Source of the DNA: JBEHWX01 sp048498995
GTDB lineage: Bacteria; Bacteroidota; Ignavibacteria; OLB7
Assembly: GCA_048498995.1 (NCBI GenBank)
Contig: JBEHWX010000022.1
Coordinates: 1 to 64,000, forward strand
DNA length: 64,000 bases
Direction of reading: 5' to 3'
The notes below the pieces were generated by a model. It ran no database searches. It worked only from the letters and a program-made list of their open reading frames with translations, and was not told the DNA's origin. Of the stretch, positions 8,701 through 16,297 are shown piece after piece. The position numbers and the translations under genes were made by a program. Each line of letters begins with the position of its first letter. Position 1 is the stretch's first letter.

Positions 8701-8872
8701 CTTCGACGGCGAGCAGCTCACCGACCTGATGGAGCCACTCGACCTCGGCTGGCGCGAGCGCCGCGAGCGGGAGCTTGCGCTCATGGCCGACCTCGTGCCG
8801 ATTCTGAACAAGCGGGCCGGCGGCCGGGAGATTTCGGGGCTTAATGCGTATGAACAAGGAGGGGCACGATGA
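5795..8872 (+). CDS. hsdR: Type I restriction enzyme R subunit (HsdR)
   Basis: This is the motor and nuclease subunit of the type I complex, which translocates and cuts unmodified DNA. At 1025 residues it matches the type IC (EcoR124-like) size. The N-terminal PD-(D/E)xK nuclease shows D136 (RYDVMLL) and the E150-L-K152 motif in VQIELKTLG. The SF2 helicase follows, with Walker A TTGSGKT at 291-297, the DECH box at 409-412 (FIFDECHRSQ) and FGFTGTPI shortly after. Motif VI-like residues QAFSRTNR lie in the second RecA domain, and a helical C terminus contacts the methylase. It is the first gene of a four-gene operon and overlaps hsdS by ATGA. Having hsdR first is unusual for this family. The gene appears intact. 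Confidence 0.95.
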   Translation: MTGSDFSYNFSENEKPSVVREADLERELIDKLESLKYTIRHDIRDRSSLEKNFREHFEALNRVKLTDGEFQRLLDDIVTPDVYEASRKLRNREAFLRDDGTPLNYTLVNIKDWCKNTFEVVHQLRINTDDSHHRYDVMLLINGVPVVQIELKTLGISTRRAMEQIVAYKNDPGNGYTRTLLCFVQLFIVSNRTDTWYFANNNARHFAFDADERFLPIYQFAAENNAKITHLDDFADQFLAKCTLGQMISKYMVLIASEQKLMMMRPYQIYAVKAIVDCIQQNCGNGYIWHTTGSGKTLTSFKTSTLLKNENIHKCLFVVDRKDLDRQTREEFNRFQENCVEENTNTATLVRRLLSDDHADKIIVTTIQKLGLALDENSRHNQQNIAQGRSTFKQRLERLRDERMVFIFDECHRSQFGETHKAIKEFFPNSQLFGFTGTPIFEENATVKQIDGDVATLRTTVDLFQKELHAYTITHAIEDRNVLRFHVDYYKPTDGAPPLKSGQTLAKKAVVQAILDKHNVATGDRRFNALLATASINDAIEYYEVFKQLQAERQAADPEFAPLKVAAVFSPPAEGSRDIQQIQEDLPQEKEDNRHDPEGKKSALKAIIADYNRRYGTNHDIYNFDLYYQDVQQRIKDQQFPNEDLPGGGAEKIDVTIVVDMLLTGFDAKYLNTLYVDKNLKHHGLIQAFSRTNRVLNATKPYGHILDFRQQQESVDAAIALFSGSQPEKAREIWLVDKATVIIEQFDKAVADLAGFMRGQGVEARPDQVNNLKGDDARVQFISKFKEIQRLQTQLDQYTDLTGEQREQIGQTLSRDDLRAFRGAYLETAQRLREQRRAPGKESGRISPQVDQLDFEFVLFASADIDYDYIMKLIAKYSAQDPERLRISREQLIGLIQSDAKFLDEREEITEYVRSLTEGEGLDEKAIRDGYRTFKERRQAREIESLAHGHGLSAESLSGFVTTILQRMIFDGEQLTDLMEPLDLGWRERRERELALMADLVPILNKRAGGREISGLNAYEQGGAR

Positions 8873-10242
8873 CGACAGATAAGCCATCGCGACTGGTGCC
8901 GAAGCTGCGGTTTCCGGAGTTCCGAGAGACCGGGGGGTGGTTGGCCCTGCAATTCACAGACCTGTACAACTTCAAGCGCACCAATACCCTATCGAGAGAC
9001 AATCTCAACTACAAAACTGGAACGATCAGGAACATTCACTACGGCGACGTTCACACCAAGTTCAAGCCTCTTTTCCGAGTGTGTGACGAGGATGTCCCCT
9101 ATGTTAATCCAGATGCCGTCGCGAACGGATTCGATGATGACGCATTCTGTGAGGAAGGCGACATAGTTCTTGCCGACGCATCTGAAGATCTCGATGGGGT
9201 CGGAAAAGCAATTGAAGTGGTTTCTTTAGACGGAGAACGCGTCGTTGCTGGGACGCATACCATTCTTGCGAATCGGCGAAGGAGCGTTCCTGTCGTTGGC
9301 TTCGGTGGGCAGCTGTTTCAGTCCGTTACTGTTCGTAATGGGATCAAAAAGGAAGCCCAAGGCGCGAAGGTCTACGGCATATCAGCGAATCGCATTTCGA
9401 CACTTCTGGTCCCTATCCCACAAACGGAAGCGGAGCAGCAGAAGATCGCAGACTGCCTCGGCTCGCTGGACGACCTGATCGCGGCGGAGAGGCGGAAGCT
9501 CGAAGCGCTGCGGCGGTATAAGCAAGGACTGATGGAGCAGCTGTTCCCCCAGGAAGGCGAAACCGTACCTCGGCTACGATTTCCGGAGTTCAAGCATGCG
9601 CCGAAGTGGACAGCGATGGCATTCGAGCACCTATACGACTTTAAGCCAACTAACAGCTATTCGCGTGCTCAGCTCAATTACGATACCGGTGACGTGCTCA
9701 ATGTTCATTATGGCGACATACATACAAGATACGGTGCACAGTTTCGTGTGGCCGATGAGGTGGTCCCGTACGTTAATAGCGTTGAGTTGCCGGACAGGAT
9801 CAACCCAGAGGCGTTGTGCAAAGAGGGTGATATAGTATTCGCGGACGCGTCGGAAGATCTTGCTGACGTTGGAAAGTCGATGGAGATCGTGGAACTATCA
9901 GGTAAACGTGTTCTCTCCGGTTCTCACACGATTCTTGCGCGTCCTCGAAATTTCGCAATTTCCGTGGGGTTTGGCGCTTATCTCTTTAAGTCGGGAATCG
10001 TGCGCGCCCAGATCGAGAGGGAAGCTCAAGGCACAAAGGTGATGTCGATCTCGCCGGCCCGACTCTCGCGCATTACCATTTTATTCCCAAGTGAACATGA
10101 GGAGCAACGGCGAATCACTGCTTGTCTTGCTTCGCTCGATGTCCAGATCGGCCAGAGATCTGAAAGGTTGGACGCGCTTGGCATGCACAAGCAGGGCCTG
10201 CTGCAACAACTCTTCCCCTCGCTGGAGGGCCGCGAGCAATGA
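8869..10242 (+). CDS. hsdS: Type I restriction-modification specificity subunit (HsdS)
   Basis: The 457-residue HsdS sets the DNA target for both methylation and restriction. It has two target recognition domains, about residues 20-180 and 240-415. Each is followed by a helical spacer: EQQKIADCLGSLDDLIAAE...KQGLMEQLFP after the first and the similar EQRRITACLASLDVQIG...KQGLLQQLFP after the second. The two recognition domains are clearly homologous to each other: NIHYGDVHT against NVHYGDIHT, and EGDIVLADASEDL against EGDIVFADASEDL. That implies similar half-sites. The gene overlaps hsdR by 4 bases and the downstream PrrC-like gene by 4 bases. Its recognition domains are visibly more AT-rich than the flanking genes, consistent with exchange by transfer. 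Confidence 0.95.
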   Translation: MTTDKPSRLVPKLRFPEFRETGGWLALQFTDLYNFKRTNTLSRDNLNYKTGTIRNIHYGDVHTKFKPLFRVCDEDVPYVNPDAVANGFDDDAFCEEGDIVLADASEDLDGVGKAIEVVSLDGERVVAGTHTILANRRRSVPVVGFGGQLFQSVTVRNGIKKEAQGAKVYGISANRISTLLVPIPQTEAEQQKIADCLGSLDDLIAAERRKLEALRRYKQGLMEQLFPQEGETVPRLRFPEFKHAPKWTAMAFEHLYDFKPTNSYSRAQLNYDTGDVLNVHYGDIHTRYGAQFRVADEVVPYVNSVELPDRINPEALCKEGDIVFADASEDLADVGKSMEIVELSGKRVLSGSHTILARPRNFAISVGFGAYLFKSGIVRAQIEREAQGTKVMSISPARLSRITILFPSEHEEQRRITACLASLDVQIGQRSERLDALGMHKQGLLQQLFPSLEGREQ

Positions 10243-11387
10243 GTAGCCCACCTGAGATCCATCGCTATAAGAATTTGACGACTCTCGCGCAAAAGTTGCG
10301 CAACGACTTCAGCGGCCTTCACTGCGTTTTGTTGTACGCATACAATCGAACGGGGAAGACGCGCCTGTCGATGGAGTTCAAAGATCTAGGGAAGCGCAAA
10401 GGTGGAGGTGCGCCGGATACGTTGTACTTCAATGCGTATACCGAGGATCTCTTTGTCTGGCATAACGATCTTGACGGCGATGCGGATCGATATCTGACGA
10501 TCAACGAGAAGTCGGCATTCTTCAATGGTCTCAGAGACCTTGCATTGGATGAATCGATTGCGGGATACCTATCACGCTATGCCGACTTTGACTTTGATAT
10601 CGATTACGATAAGTGGGTGGTAACGTTTCGCAAGGAGGATGCAGAGCGTATCAAGGTCTCCCGGGGCGAGGAGAAGATTTTCATCTGGTGCATGTTCATG
10701 GCGATCTGCGAGCGGGTCATCGATGGGCATCCCTCATACGATGGGATCAAGTACCTCTACATCGATGATCCCATCTCATCGCTGGACGATAATAATGCCA
10801 TTGCTCTTGCCTGCGATCTCGCGGCCCTACTCCGCAAGGCCGCGACTCGCCAAGGGGCCAATGGTGTGCGAGAGCCGCTTAAAACGGTGTTCTCCTCTCA
10901 CCATGCGTTGTTCTTCAACGTTATGTGCAATGAGCTCGGGCGGTCGAATGATGGCCAAGGGAGCGTGAAGATTAAGCGGTACTTTCTGCACAGACCAGAC
11001 ACTGAGGGGGGCTTCACGCTACGAGCCACGGGCGATACTCCCTTCTTTCACCACGTGGCGATTCTGGCCGAGCTTCGGAAGTGTTCGCAGACAGGTGCAC
11101 TCTATACGTACCACTTTAATGCTCTGCGTAGCATCCTGGAGAAGACGGCAAGTTTCCTTGGGCACAATGACCTCAGGCTTTGCCTGGCCGGCCTGAAGGA
11201 TGAGGTCTTGTACAACCGTGCGATCAACTTGCTGAGCCACGGTAAGTACGCCATCACCGAACCGGTTGAGATGGTGGATGACAATAAGGAGCTATTTCGC
11301 AGAATACTCAATGATGTTCTTGATCGTTTTCAATTTGCACTTCCCGAGCTTGTTCCCGAAGCCGGCCCACAGCAAACCAATACATGA
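10239..11387 (+). CDS. prrC: PrrC-family anticodon nuclease
   Basis: The 382-residue protein resembles E. coli PrrC (396 residues), a tRNA-Lys anticodon nuclease kept silent by a type I restriction complex and released when a phage inhibits that complex. The ABC-type ATPase part has Walker A AYNRTGKT at 34-41, the PrrC-like stretch NAYTEDLFVWHNDLD at 65-79, signature VSRGEEK at 140-146, Walker B YLYIDDP at 172-178, D-loop SSLDDNN at 180-186 and the H-loop histidine at 221-222. The nuclease part has YHFNALRSILEKTASFLGH at 291-309 and NRAINLLSHG at 326-335. R297, E301 and H334 match the spacing of the PrrC triad, and the last segment also fits a HEPN R-x6-H motif. It is joined by 4-base overlaps to hsdS and hsdM. 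Lower GC than its neighbours suggests transfer. tRNA specificity is inferred from the family. Confidence 0.9.
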   Translation: MSSPPEIHRYKNLTTLAQKLRNDFSGLHCVLLYAYNRTGKTRLSMEFKDLGKRKGGGAPDTLYFNAYTEDLFVWHNDLDGDADRYLTINEKSAFFNGLRDLALDESIAGYLSRYADFDFDIDYDKWVVTFRKEDAERIKVSRGEEKIFIWCMFMAICERVIDGHPSYDGIKYLYIDDPISSLDDNNAIALACDLAALLRKAATRQGANGVREPLKTVFSSHHALFFNVMCNELGRSNDGQGSVKIKRYFLHRPDTEGGFTLRATGDTPFFHHVAILAELRKCSQTGALYTYHFNALRSILEKTASFLGHNDLRLCLAGLKDEVLYNRAINLLSHGKYAITEPVEMVDDNKELFRRILNDVLDRFQFALPELVPEAGPQQTNT

Positions 11388-13000
11388 TTGACCAAAACCA
11401 TATACAGCTCGGCAAAACGCTCTGGGCGATCGCCGACCAGCTCCGTGGGGCGATGAACGCGGACGACTTCCGCGACTACATGCTCGCGTTCCTCTTCCTC
11501 CGCTACCTTTCGGACAACTACGAGCAGGCGGCGAGGAAAGAGCTGGGGCGCGATTACCCCGATCCAAGCTTTTTTGGCGACGGCGGGCGGCCCCCGCTCT
11601 CCATCTGGTACGATCGGAACCCCCGCGACGTGGCGGACTTCGAGAAGCAGATGCGGCGCAAGGCGCATTACGTCATCGATCCCAAGTACCTCTGGGCCAA
11701 CATCGTGCACATGGCCCGCACCCAGGATGGCGAGCTACTCACCACGCTCCAGGACGGCTTCAAGCACATCGAGAATGACTCGTTCCAGAGCACGTTCTCG
11801 GGACTCTTCTCGGAGATCAACCTCGGCTCGGACAAGCTCGGCAAGAACTATCCGGAGCGGAACGCGAAGCTCTGCACGATCATCACCAGGATCGCCGACG
11901 GCCTGGCGGCGTTCTCCACCGACATCGACGCGCTGGGCGATGCCTACGAGTATCTGATCGGCCAGTTCGCGGCCGGCTCCGGGAAGAAGGCCGGCGAGTT
12001 CTACACGCCGCAGCGGGTCTCGGATATCCTCTCGGCCATCGTCACGCTCGACAGCCAGGAGCCGAAAACCGGCAAGCGGAAGCACCTCGCCAGCGTGATG
12101 GACTTCGCCTGCGGCTCCGGCTCGCTCCTGCTGAACGTCCGCAAGCAGATGGGGCCGCATGGGATCGGGAAGATCTACGGACAGGAGAAGAACATCACCA
12201 CCTACAACCTCGCGCGGATGAACATGCTGCTGCACGGGGTGAAGGATTCGGAGTTCGAGATCTACCACGGCGACACGTTGACCAACGACTGGGACATGCT
12301 CCGGGAGACGAACCCGGCGAGGAAGCCGTATTTCGATGCCGTGGTCGCCAACCCGCCGTTCAGCTACCGCTGGGAGCCGACCGAGGCGCTGGCCGAGGAT
12401 GTCCGCTTCAAGAACTACGGGCTCGCCCCGAAGTCCGCGGCCGATTTCGCCTTCCTGCTGCACGGGTTCCATTACCTGAAAGACGACGGCGTGATGGCGA
12501 TCGTCCTGCCGCACGGCGTGTTGTTCCGCGGCGGCGCCGAGGCGAAGATCCGCCGCAAGCTCCTCGAGGATGGGCACATCGACACCATCATCGGCCTGCC
12601 GGCGAACCTGTTCTACTCGACCGGTATCCCGGTCTGTATCCTCGTGCTCAAGAAGTGCAAGAAGCCGGACGATGTCCTGTTCATCAACGCGTCCGAGCAC
12701 TTCGAGAAGGGGAAGCGGCAGAACTACCTCTCCGACGAGCATATCCGGAAGATCATCGACACCTATCAGGAGCGTCCCGAGAGCGTGGAGCGATACGCCC
12801 GGCGCGTCGGGATGGAGGAGATCGAGGCCAACGACTTCAACCTCAATATCACGCGCTATGTCAGCACGGCGGTGGAGGAGGTAGAGATCGATCTGTCGGC
12901 CACGCATAAGGAGCTGGTCGAGATCGAACGGCAGATTCGGGAGGCAACGGCAACGCACAATGCGTTCCTGAAGGAGCTCGGGCTGCCGCCGTTGCCATGA
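11384..13000 (+). CDS. hsdM: Type I restriction-modification methyltransferase subunit (HsdM)
   Basis: This is the N6-adenine methyltransferase subunit, 538 residues, which protects host DNA and forms the core complex with HsdS and HsdR. The helical N-terminal domain (TLWAIADQLRGAM, YLSDNYEQAA) precedes the linker GEFYTPQRVSDIL near 205-217. The SAM-binding motif FACGSGSLLL is at 241-250 and the catalytic NPPF is at 323-326. The ATG overlaps the prrC stop by ATGA, so the gene is probably translated by coupling. A bidirectional terminator lies 160 bases downstream. It appears complete. Having the methylase last is unusual, since many systems express it first to protect the host. Confidence 0.95.
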   Translation: MIDQNHIQLGKTLWAIADQLRGAMNADDFRDYMLAFLFLRYLSDNYEQAARKELGRDYPDPSFFGDGGRPPLSIWYDRNPRDVADFEKQMRRKAHYVIDPKYLWANIVHMARTQDGELLTTLQDGFKHIENDSFQSTFSGLFSEINLGSDKLGKNYPERNAKLCTIITRIADGLAAFSTDIDALGDAYEYLIGQFAAGSGKKAGEFYTPQRVSDILSAIVTLDSQEPKTGKRKHLASVMDFACGSGSLLLNVRKQMGPHGIGKIYGQEKNITTYNLARMNMLLHGVKDSEFEIYHGDTLTNDWDMLRETNPARKPYFDAVVANPPFSYRWEPTEALAEDVRFKNYGLAPKSAADFAFLLHGFHYLKDDGVMAIVLPHGVLFRGGAEAKIRRKLLEDGHIDTIIGLPANLFYSTGIPVCILVLKKCKKPDDVLFINASEHFEKGKRQNYLSDEHIRKIIDTYQERPESVERYARRVGMEEIEANDFNLNITRYVSTAVEEVEIDLSATHKELVEIERQIREATATHNAFLKELGLPPLP

Positions 13001-13160
13001 CCCGGGCAGTCATGGCGGCGATCCCTTCCACGAGCTCGTCGCGAGGGGGCATGGGTTCGACATCTCGACCAGAAGCGGCGTAATCGATCAGTGCTTGCGT
13101 TGGCACCTGCCACGGCTTCCCCCGTGCGGAGGGGATAGCCGACGTGGGGCAATCATGGAA

Positions 13161-13197
13161 AAAGCCCGGTCTCGTGATGTGACGAGATCCGGGCTTT
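13161..13197. terminator. Bidirectional terminator after hsdM
   Basis: The arms AAAGCCCGG-TCTCGT (13161-13175) and ACGAGA-T-CCGGGCTTT (13182-13197) pair over 15 positions, with one bulged T and a 6-base loop. A-rich and T-rich flanks on both sides suit termination in either direction. Confidence 0.85.
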
Positions 13198-13255
13198 CTC
13201 TCTTGCATGCCTGTTGCTCGGAGGCGATCCGGGACAATCGTGTCGTATAAACGAG

Positions 13256-13287
13256 AAACGGCGGCTCCGTTTCCAGAGTCGCCGTTT
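13256..13287 (-). terminator. Hairpin downstream of the tRNA gene
   Basis: A 12-bp stem pairs 13256-13267 with 13276-13287, with one G-T wobble, and lies 6 bases past the 3' end of the tRNA on the minus strand. It probably ends the tRNA transcript. Confidence 0.7.
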
Positions 13288-13293
13288 GCGTAG

Positions 13294-13366
<73 letters not shown>

Positions 13367-14103
13367 ATGTCAATCCCGTTCGTTGACGTCGTCCGTCGCT
13401 GAAGGGAGAACAAAGATACGGTCTCACGGAGGCGACCACAAGCGTTAATATCGTTTGACACAAAGATAACCGGATGTTGCGGCGGCGTGGAGATGGTTCG
13501 CGTGGCGAGGGTTGAAGGGGTGATGTGGGCTATGTGTGTATCCGGCTCATCGAATCCACATCGGCGGGGCGGCCACGGGGGGGCCGCCCGTACGAGTCGC
13601 GCAGTGGTAGGCGCACGTCTTCAGCGTGCGCGCATTGCCAAGCGGCGGGGCGGCAGTCGTACAGAGCTCGTGTGTCCGCGCCAGGCAGTGAAGGTCCGCG
13701 CATCCCGGAAGAGGGCTAGCATGAGAGATGAGGGAGCAGAGATGAGGGAGCAATGGCCAGGCTTGGCGGCGATCGCCCGGGCCGCGGCGTCCGATGCGCG
13801 GCGCGTGGCTCTTCGTGGCCGTCACCATCCATAGGATACACGCCTTCGGAATCTTTCCGTGTCATCAATGCGCACGCTGAAGACGTGCGGCTACCAGAGC
13901 GCGATTGTTGCAGGTTCTCGAACCTGGTCGTATCGGTGCCACCAATGGCGCACGCTGAAGACGTGCGGCTACCGAAATCCGTACGGTGCCGCGTGGCCGC
14001 CCTTTCCGACGAAGAGCGCACGCTGAAGACGTGCGCCTACCGATGCGCGGCTACCGACATGCCTCTACCGTCATGCCTCTACCGATCGCGACACCCAAAC
14101 GCA
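13367..14103. other. Long intergenic region carrying REP-like repeats
   Basis: No supported gene is seen in about 740 bases. Apart from four hairpin repeat copies it holds mixed-composition DNA, with a few A/T-rich words near 13405-13470 that may include the tRNA promoter. Confidence 0.6.
13606..14041. repeat. Four copies of a 26-bp REP-like hairpin element
   Basis: The element has core CGCACG-CTGAAGA-CGTGCG, a 6-bp stem with a 7-base loop, followed by GCTACC or CCTACC. It occurs at 13870-13895, 13948-13973 and 14016-14041 on the plus strand and inverted at 13606-13631. The three direct copies start 78 and 68 bases apart. Similar REP-type repeats are mobilised by RAYT transposases in other genomes; none is in this window. 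Confidence 0.8.
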
Positions 14104-14138
14104 CAACGCCCCCGCGGGGATCGTCCGCGAGGGCGTTG
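14104..14138 (-). terminator. Terminator after ftsY
   Basis: A strong GC hairpin pairs CAACGCCC...CGCGG with CCGCG...GGGCGTTG across 14104-14138. It lies 30 bases past the ftsY stop on the minus strand. The U tract is weak. Confidence 0.7.
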
Positions 14139-14167
14139 AAGATTCTTCGAAAGGATCGGCGCCGCGC

Positions 14168-15202
14168 TTACCCCTCCTCGGCCTCTCCGTCGAAGGAGAA
14201 GAGGGCGGCGGCGAAGTCCGAGGTGTCGAACGGCTGCAGGTCGTCGATCCGCTCGCCGACGCCGACGTAGCGGACCGGGATGTTCAGCGAGTTGGCGATC
14301 GCGATCACCACCCCTCCCTTGGCCGTGCCGTCCAGCTTCGTCAGCACCAGGCCGGTTATCTCCACCGAGCGGGTGAACTCCTTGGCCTGCTGAATCGCGT
14401 TCTGTCCCGTGGTGGCGTCGAGCACCAGGAACACCTCGTCCGGCGCGTCGGCCTTCACCTTCTTCATCACGCGGGACATTTTCTTGAGCTCCTCCATCAG
14501 GTTCGACTTGGTGTGGAGGCGTCCGGCCGTGTCGATGATCACCACGTCGGCGCCGCGGGAGTTGGCCGCCTGAATAGTGTCGAAGGCGACCGCCGCCGGA
14601 TCGGCCCCCTGTCCCTGGCCGATGATGTCCACGCCGGCGCGGGAGGCCCACACCTCGAGCTGCTCGTTGGCCGCCGCGCGGAAGGTATCGGCCGCGCCGA
14701 TCAGCACGTTGTAGCCGGCGTTCCGGTAGTTGTAGGCCAGCTTGCCGATCGTCGTGGTCTTCCCCACGCCGTTGACGCCGACCACCATGATCACGTACGG
14801 CCGACGATCCTGCGGGATCTTGAAGATCCGGTCGTTGTCGGCCGACGGCGAGGCGGCCAAGAGACGGGTGATCTCCTCCTGCAGGAGGCGGCTGAGGTCG
14901 GAGGCGTTCTTGAATCCTTCGTTTCTGACGCGGTCGCGGAGGCGGTCGGAGATCTCGATGGCGGTATCGGCGCCGACGTCGGCCATGATGAGCGATTCCT
15001 CGAGCTCGTCCAGGAGCTGGTCGTCGATCAGGCGTCCCTGGCGGGCGGCGATGCCGAGCTTCTCGGTGATGCCCTGCCGTGTCTTGGTCAGCCCTTCCTT
15101 CAGTCGATCGTAGCGAAGATTATCGACCGTCTCGCGGATCGACGTTTTGGTCTCGTCGATCGCCTCGCGGACTTTCCCCTTGATCTTGTCGAACAGGCCC
15201 AT
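14168..15202 (-). CDS. ftsY: Signal recognition particle receptor FtsY
   Basis: FtsY is the SRP receptor GTPase that docks ribosome-nascent-chain complexes at the inner membrane. The protein has 344 residues: a short N domain (residues 1-110) and a G domain with G1 GVNGVGKTT at 142-150, DTAGR at 224-228 and TKLDGTAKGG at 288-297. The ATG at 15202 (MGLFDKIKGK) is the family-typical start. An ATG further upstream at 15265 would add an unlikely leader. The acidic A domain seen in E. coli is absent, as in many bacteria. It is 127 bases downstream of pgsA on the same strand, and a terminator follows it. Confidence 0.95.
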   Translation of the reverse strand: MGLFDKIKGKVREAIDETKTSIRETVDNLRYDRLKEGLTKTRQGITEKLGIAARQGRLIDDQLLDELEESLIMADVGADTAIEISDRLRDRVRNEGFKNASDLSRLLQEEITRLLAASPSADNDRIFKIPQDRRPYVIMVVGVNGVGKTTTIGKLAYNYRNAGYNVLIGAADTFRAAANEQLEVWASRAGVDIIGQGQGADPAAVAFDTIQAANSRGADVVIIDTAGRLHTKSNLMEELKKMSRVMKKVKADAPDEVFLVLDATTGQNAIQQAKEFTRSVEITGLVLTKLDGTAKGGVVIAIANSLNIPVRYVGVGERIDDLQPFDTSDFAAALFSFDGEAEEG

Positions 15203-15329
15203 CGGTACTCGGTTATCGTTCGGATGAGAGTAGGCGGCTCGGCTCGGGAATGCTCCGGCCGTCATCCCTGCGGGGAGAAGGTCGCGGAGCTCCGGTCCGG
15301 CGCCGGGAGATGCGTTTCGGGATATCGCC

Positions 15330-15920
15330 CTAGGATTTCGTGCGGGCCGTGGCCAGCGCCTCCTCGATCGGCGCGCGGAGCACCTGGGCGGCGCGCCGGA
15401 GATAGAGCGTGAAGGAGAGCGCCAGCAGCCCGGTCGACAGCCAGATCATGCCGTCGGAGATTGGCTTCGGCACGCCGGCCACGATCAGCAGGAGCGTGGT
15501 CGACAGGACGAGGACGGCGATCTTCCCCGGATAATTGGATGGAAGCACCTCGCCGGTGCGCCGCTTGATGTAGAGCCCCCCGAGGAAGATCGACAGATCG
15601 CGGAACAGGATGGCGCCGACGAACCAGAGCGGCAGCACCCCCTTGGCCAGCATCAGCACCACCATCACCCCCACGAACACCTTGTCGGCCAGCGGATCGA
15701 CGATCTTGCCGAGCTCGGAGATCTGGTCGAACCGGCGCGCGAAGTGGCCGTCGAGTACGTCGGTGACCGCCGCGGCCACGAACAGCGCCATGGTGGCGCC
15801 CGGCATGTCGTGCCAGAAGGTGATCCCCGCGGGAATCACCAGCACCAGCCGGAGCAGGCTCAGAAGGTTGGAGATGGTCCAGAGGCGCTCGGCCTCGGCG
15901 GTTGTGCGACTGGTCGACAT
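15330..15920 (-). CDS. pgsA: CDP-alcohol phosphatidyltransferase, PgsA-like
   Basis: This 196-residue inner-membrane enzyme probably makes phosphatidylglycerophosphate from CDP-diacylglycerol and glycerol 3-phosphate. The signature DxxDGxxAR-x8-GxxxDxxxD is complete: D54, D57, G58, A61-R62, G71, D75 and D79. Hydrophobic segments cover about 22-50, 80-105 and 130-175. Head-group specificity cannot be proved from the motif, because cardiolipin and phosphatidylserine synthases share it, but the length and N-terminal SNLLSLLRLVL favour PgsA. It probably shares transcription with ftsY. Confidence 0.85.
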   Translation of the reverse strand: MSTSRTTAEAERLWTISNLLSLLRLVLVIPAGITFWHDMPGATMALFVAAAVTDVLDGHFARRFDQISELGKIVDPLADKVFVGVMVVLMLAKGVLPLWFVGAILFRDLSIFLGGLYIKRRTGEVLPSNYPGKIAVLVLSTTLLLIVAGVPKPISDGMIWLSTGLLALSFTLYLRRAAQVLRAPIEEALATARTKS

Positions 15921-16227
15921 CGTTCTTCGGGAAATCGCCCGTGCCGGGACGCCCTGGGCGGTAGACCGTTGGCGGCAAACCGTGAGGCGCCCCTCGGCTC
16001 CGACGCGCTCTGCGTCAGGCTCCGGCCCGCAAACTTACGAAAGTTCCACACGGCGCGCCGGCCGGGATGTCGATTGGGACGATCGTCCCCGTCCCGGCAT
16101 TGCGGGCGGTCACCGCGTCGCGCGTCGCGATGACCGCCGGCATCCGTCCGGGCCCCGCGACGACTCGTGATGCGATGCTCTCGCGATGATGCCCGCCGCG
16201 ACGCTTGCGCCGACGCTCCGGAAACGA
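15921..16227. other. Intergenic region with no recognised feature
   Basis: Between pgsA and the terminator of the next gene I find no supported ORF, RNA or repeat. Both flanking genes are on the minus strand, so the pgsA promoter should lie here. Confidence 0.5.
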
Positions 16228-16261
16228 CGCCGGGGGAGCGCATCCTCGCGCTCCCCCGGCG
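16228..16261 (-). terminator. Strong hairpin terminator
   Basis: A perfect 14-bp stem (16228-16241 with 16248-16261) and a 6-base loop lie 37 bases past the end of the secreted-protein gene on the minus strand, followed by a short T-rich run. Confidence 0.8.
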
Positions 16262-16297
16262 TGCCGTCGACGATCTGTGCCCGAATGCCGGACGTGG

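Noticed and set aside
13487..14139. Open frames across the REP-like repeats
   Set aside because: The peptides repeat words such as AHAEDVRLP purely because of the DNA repeats; no coding signs.
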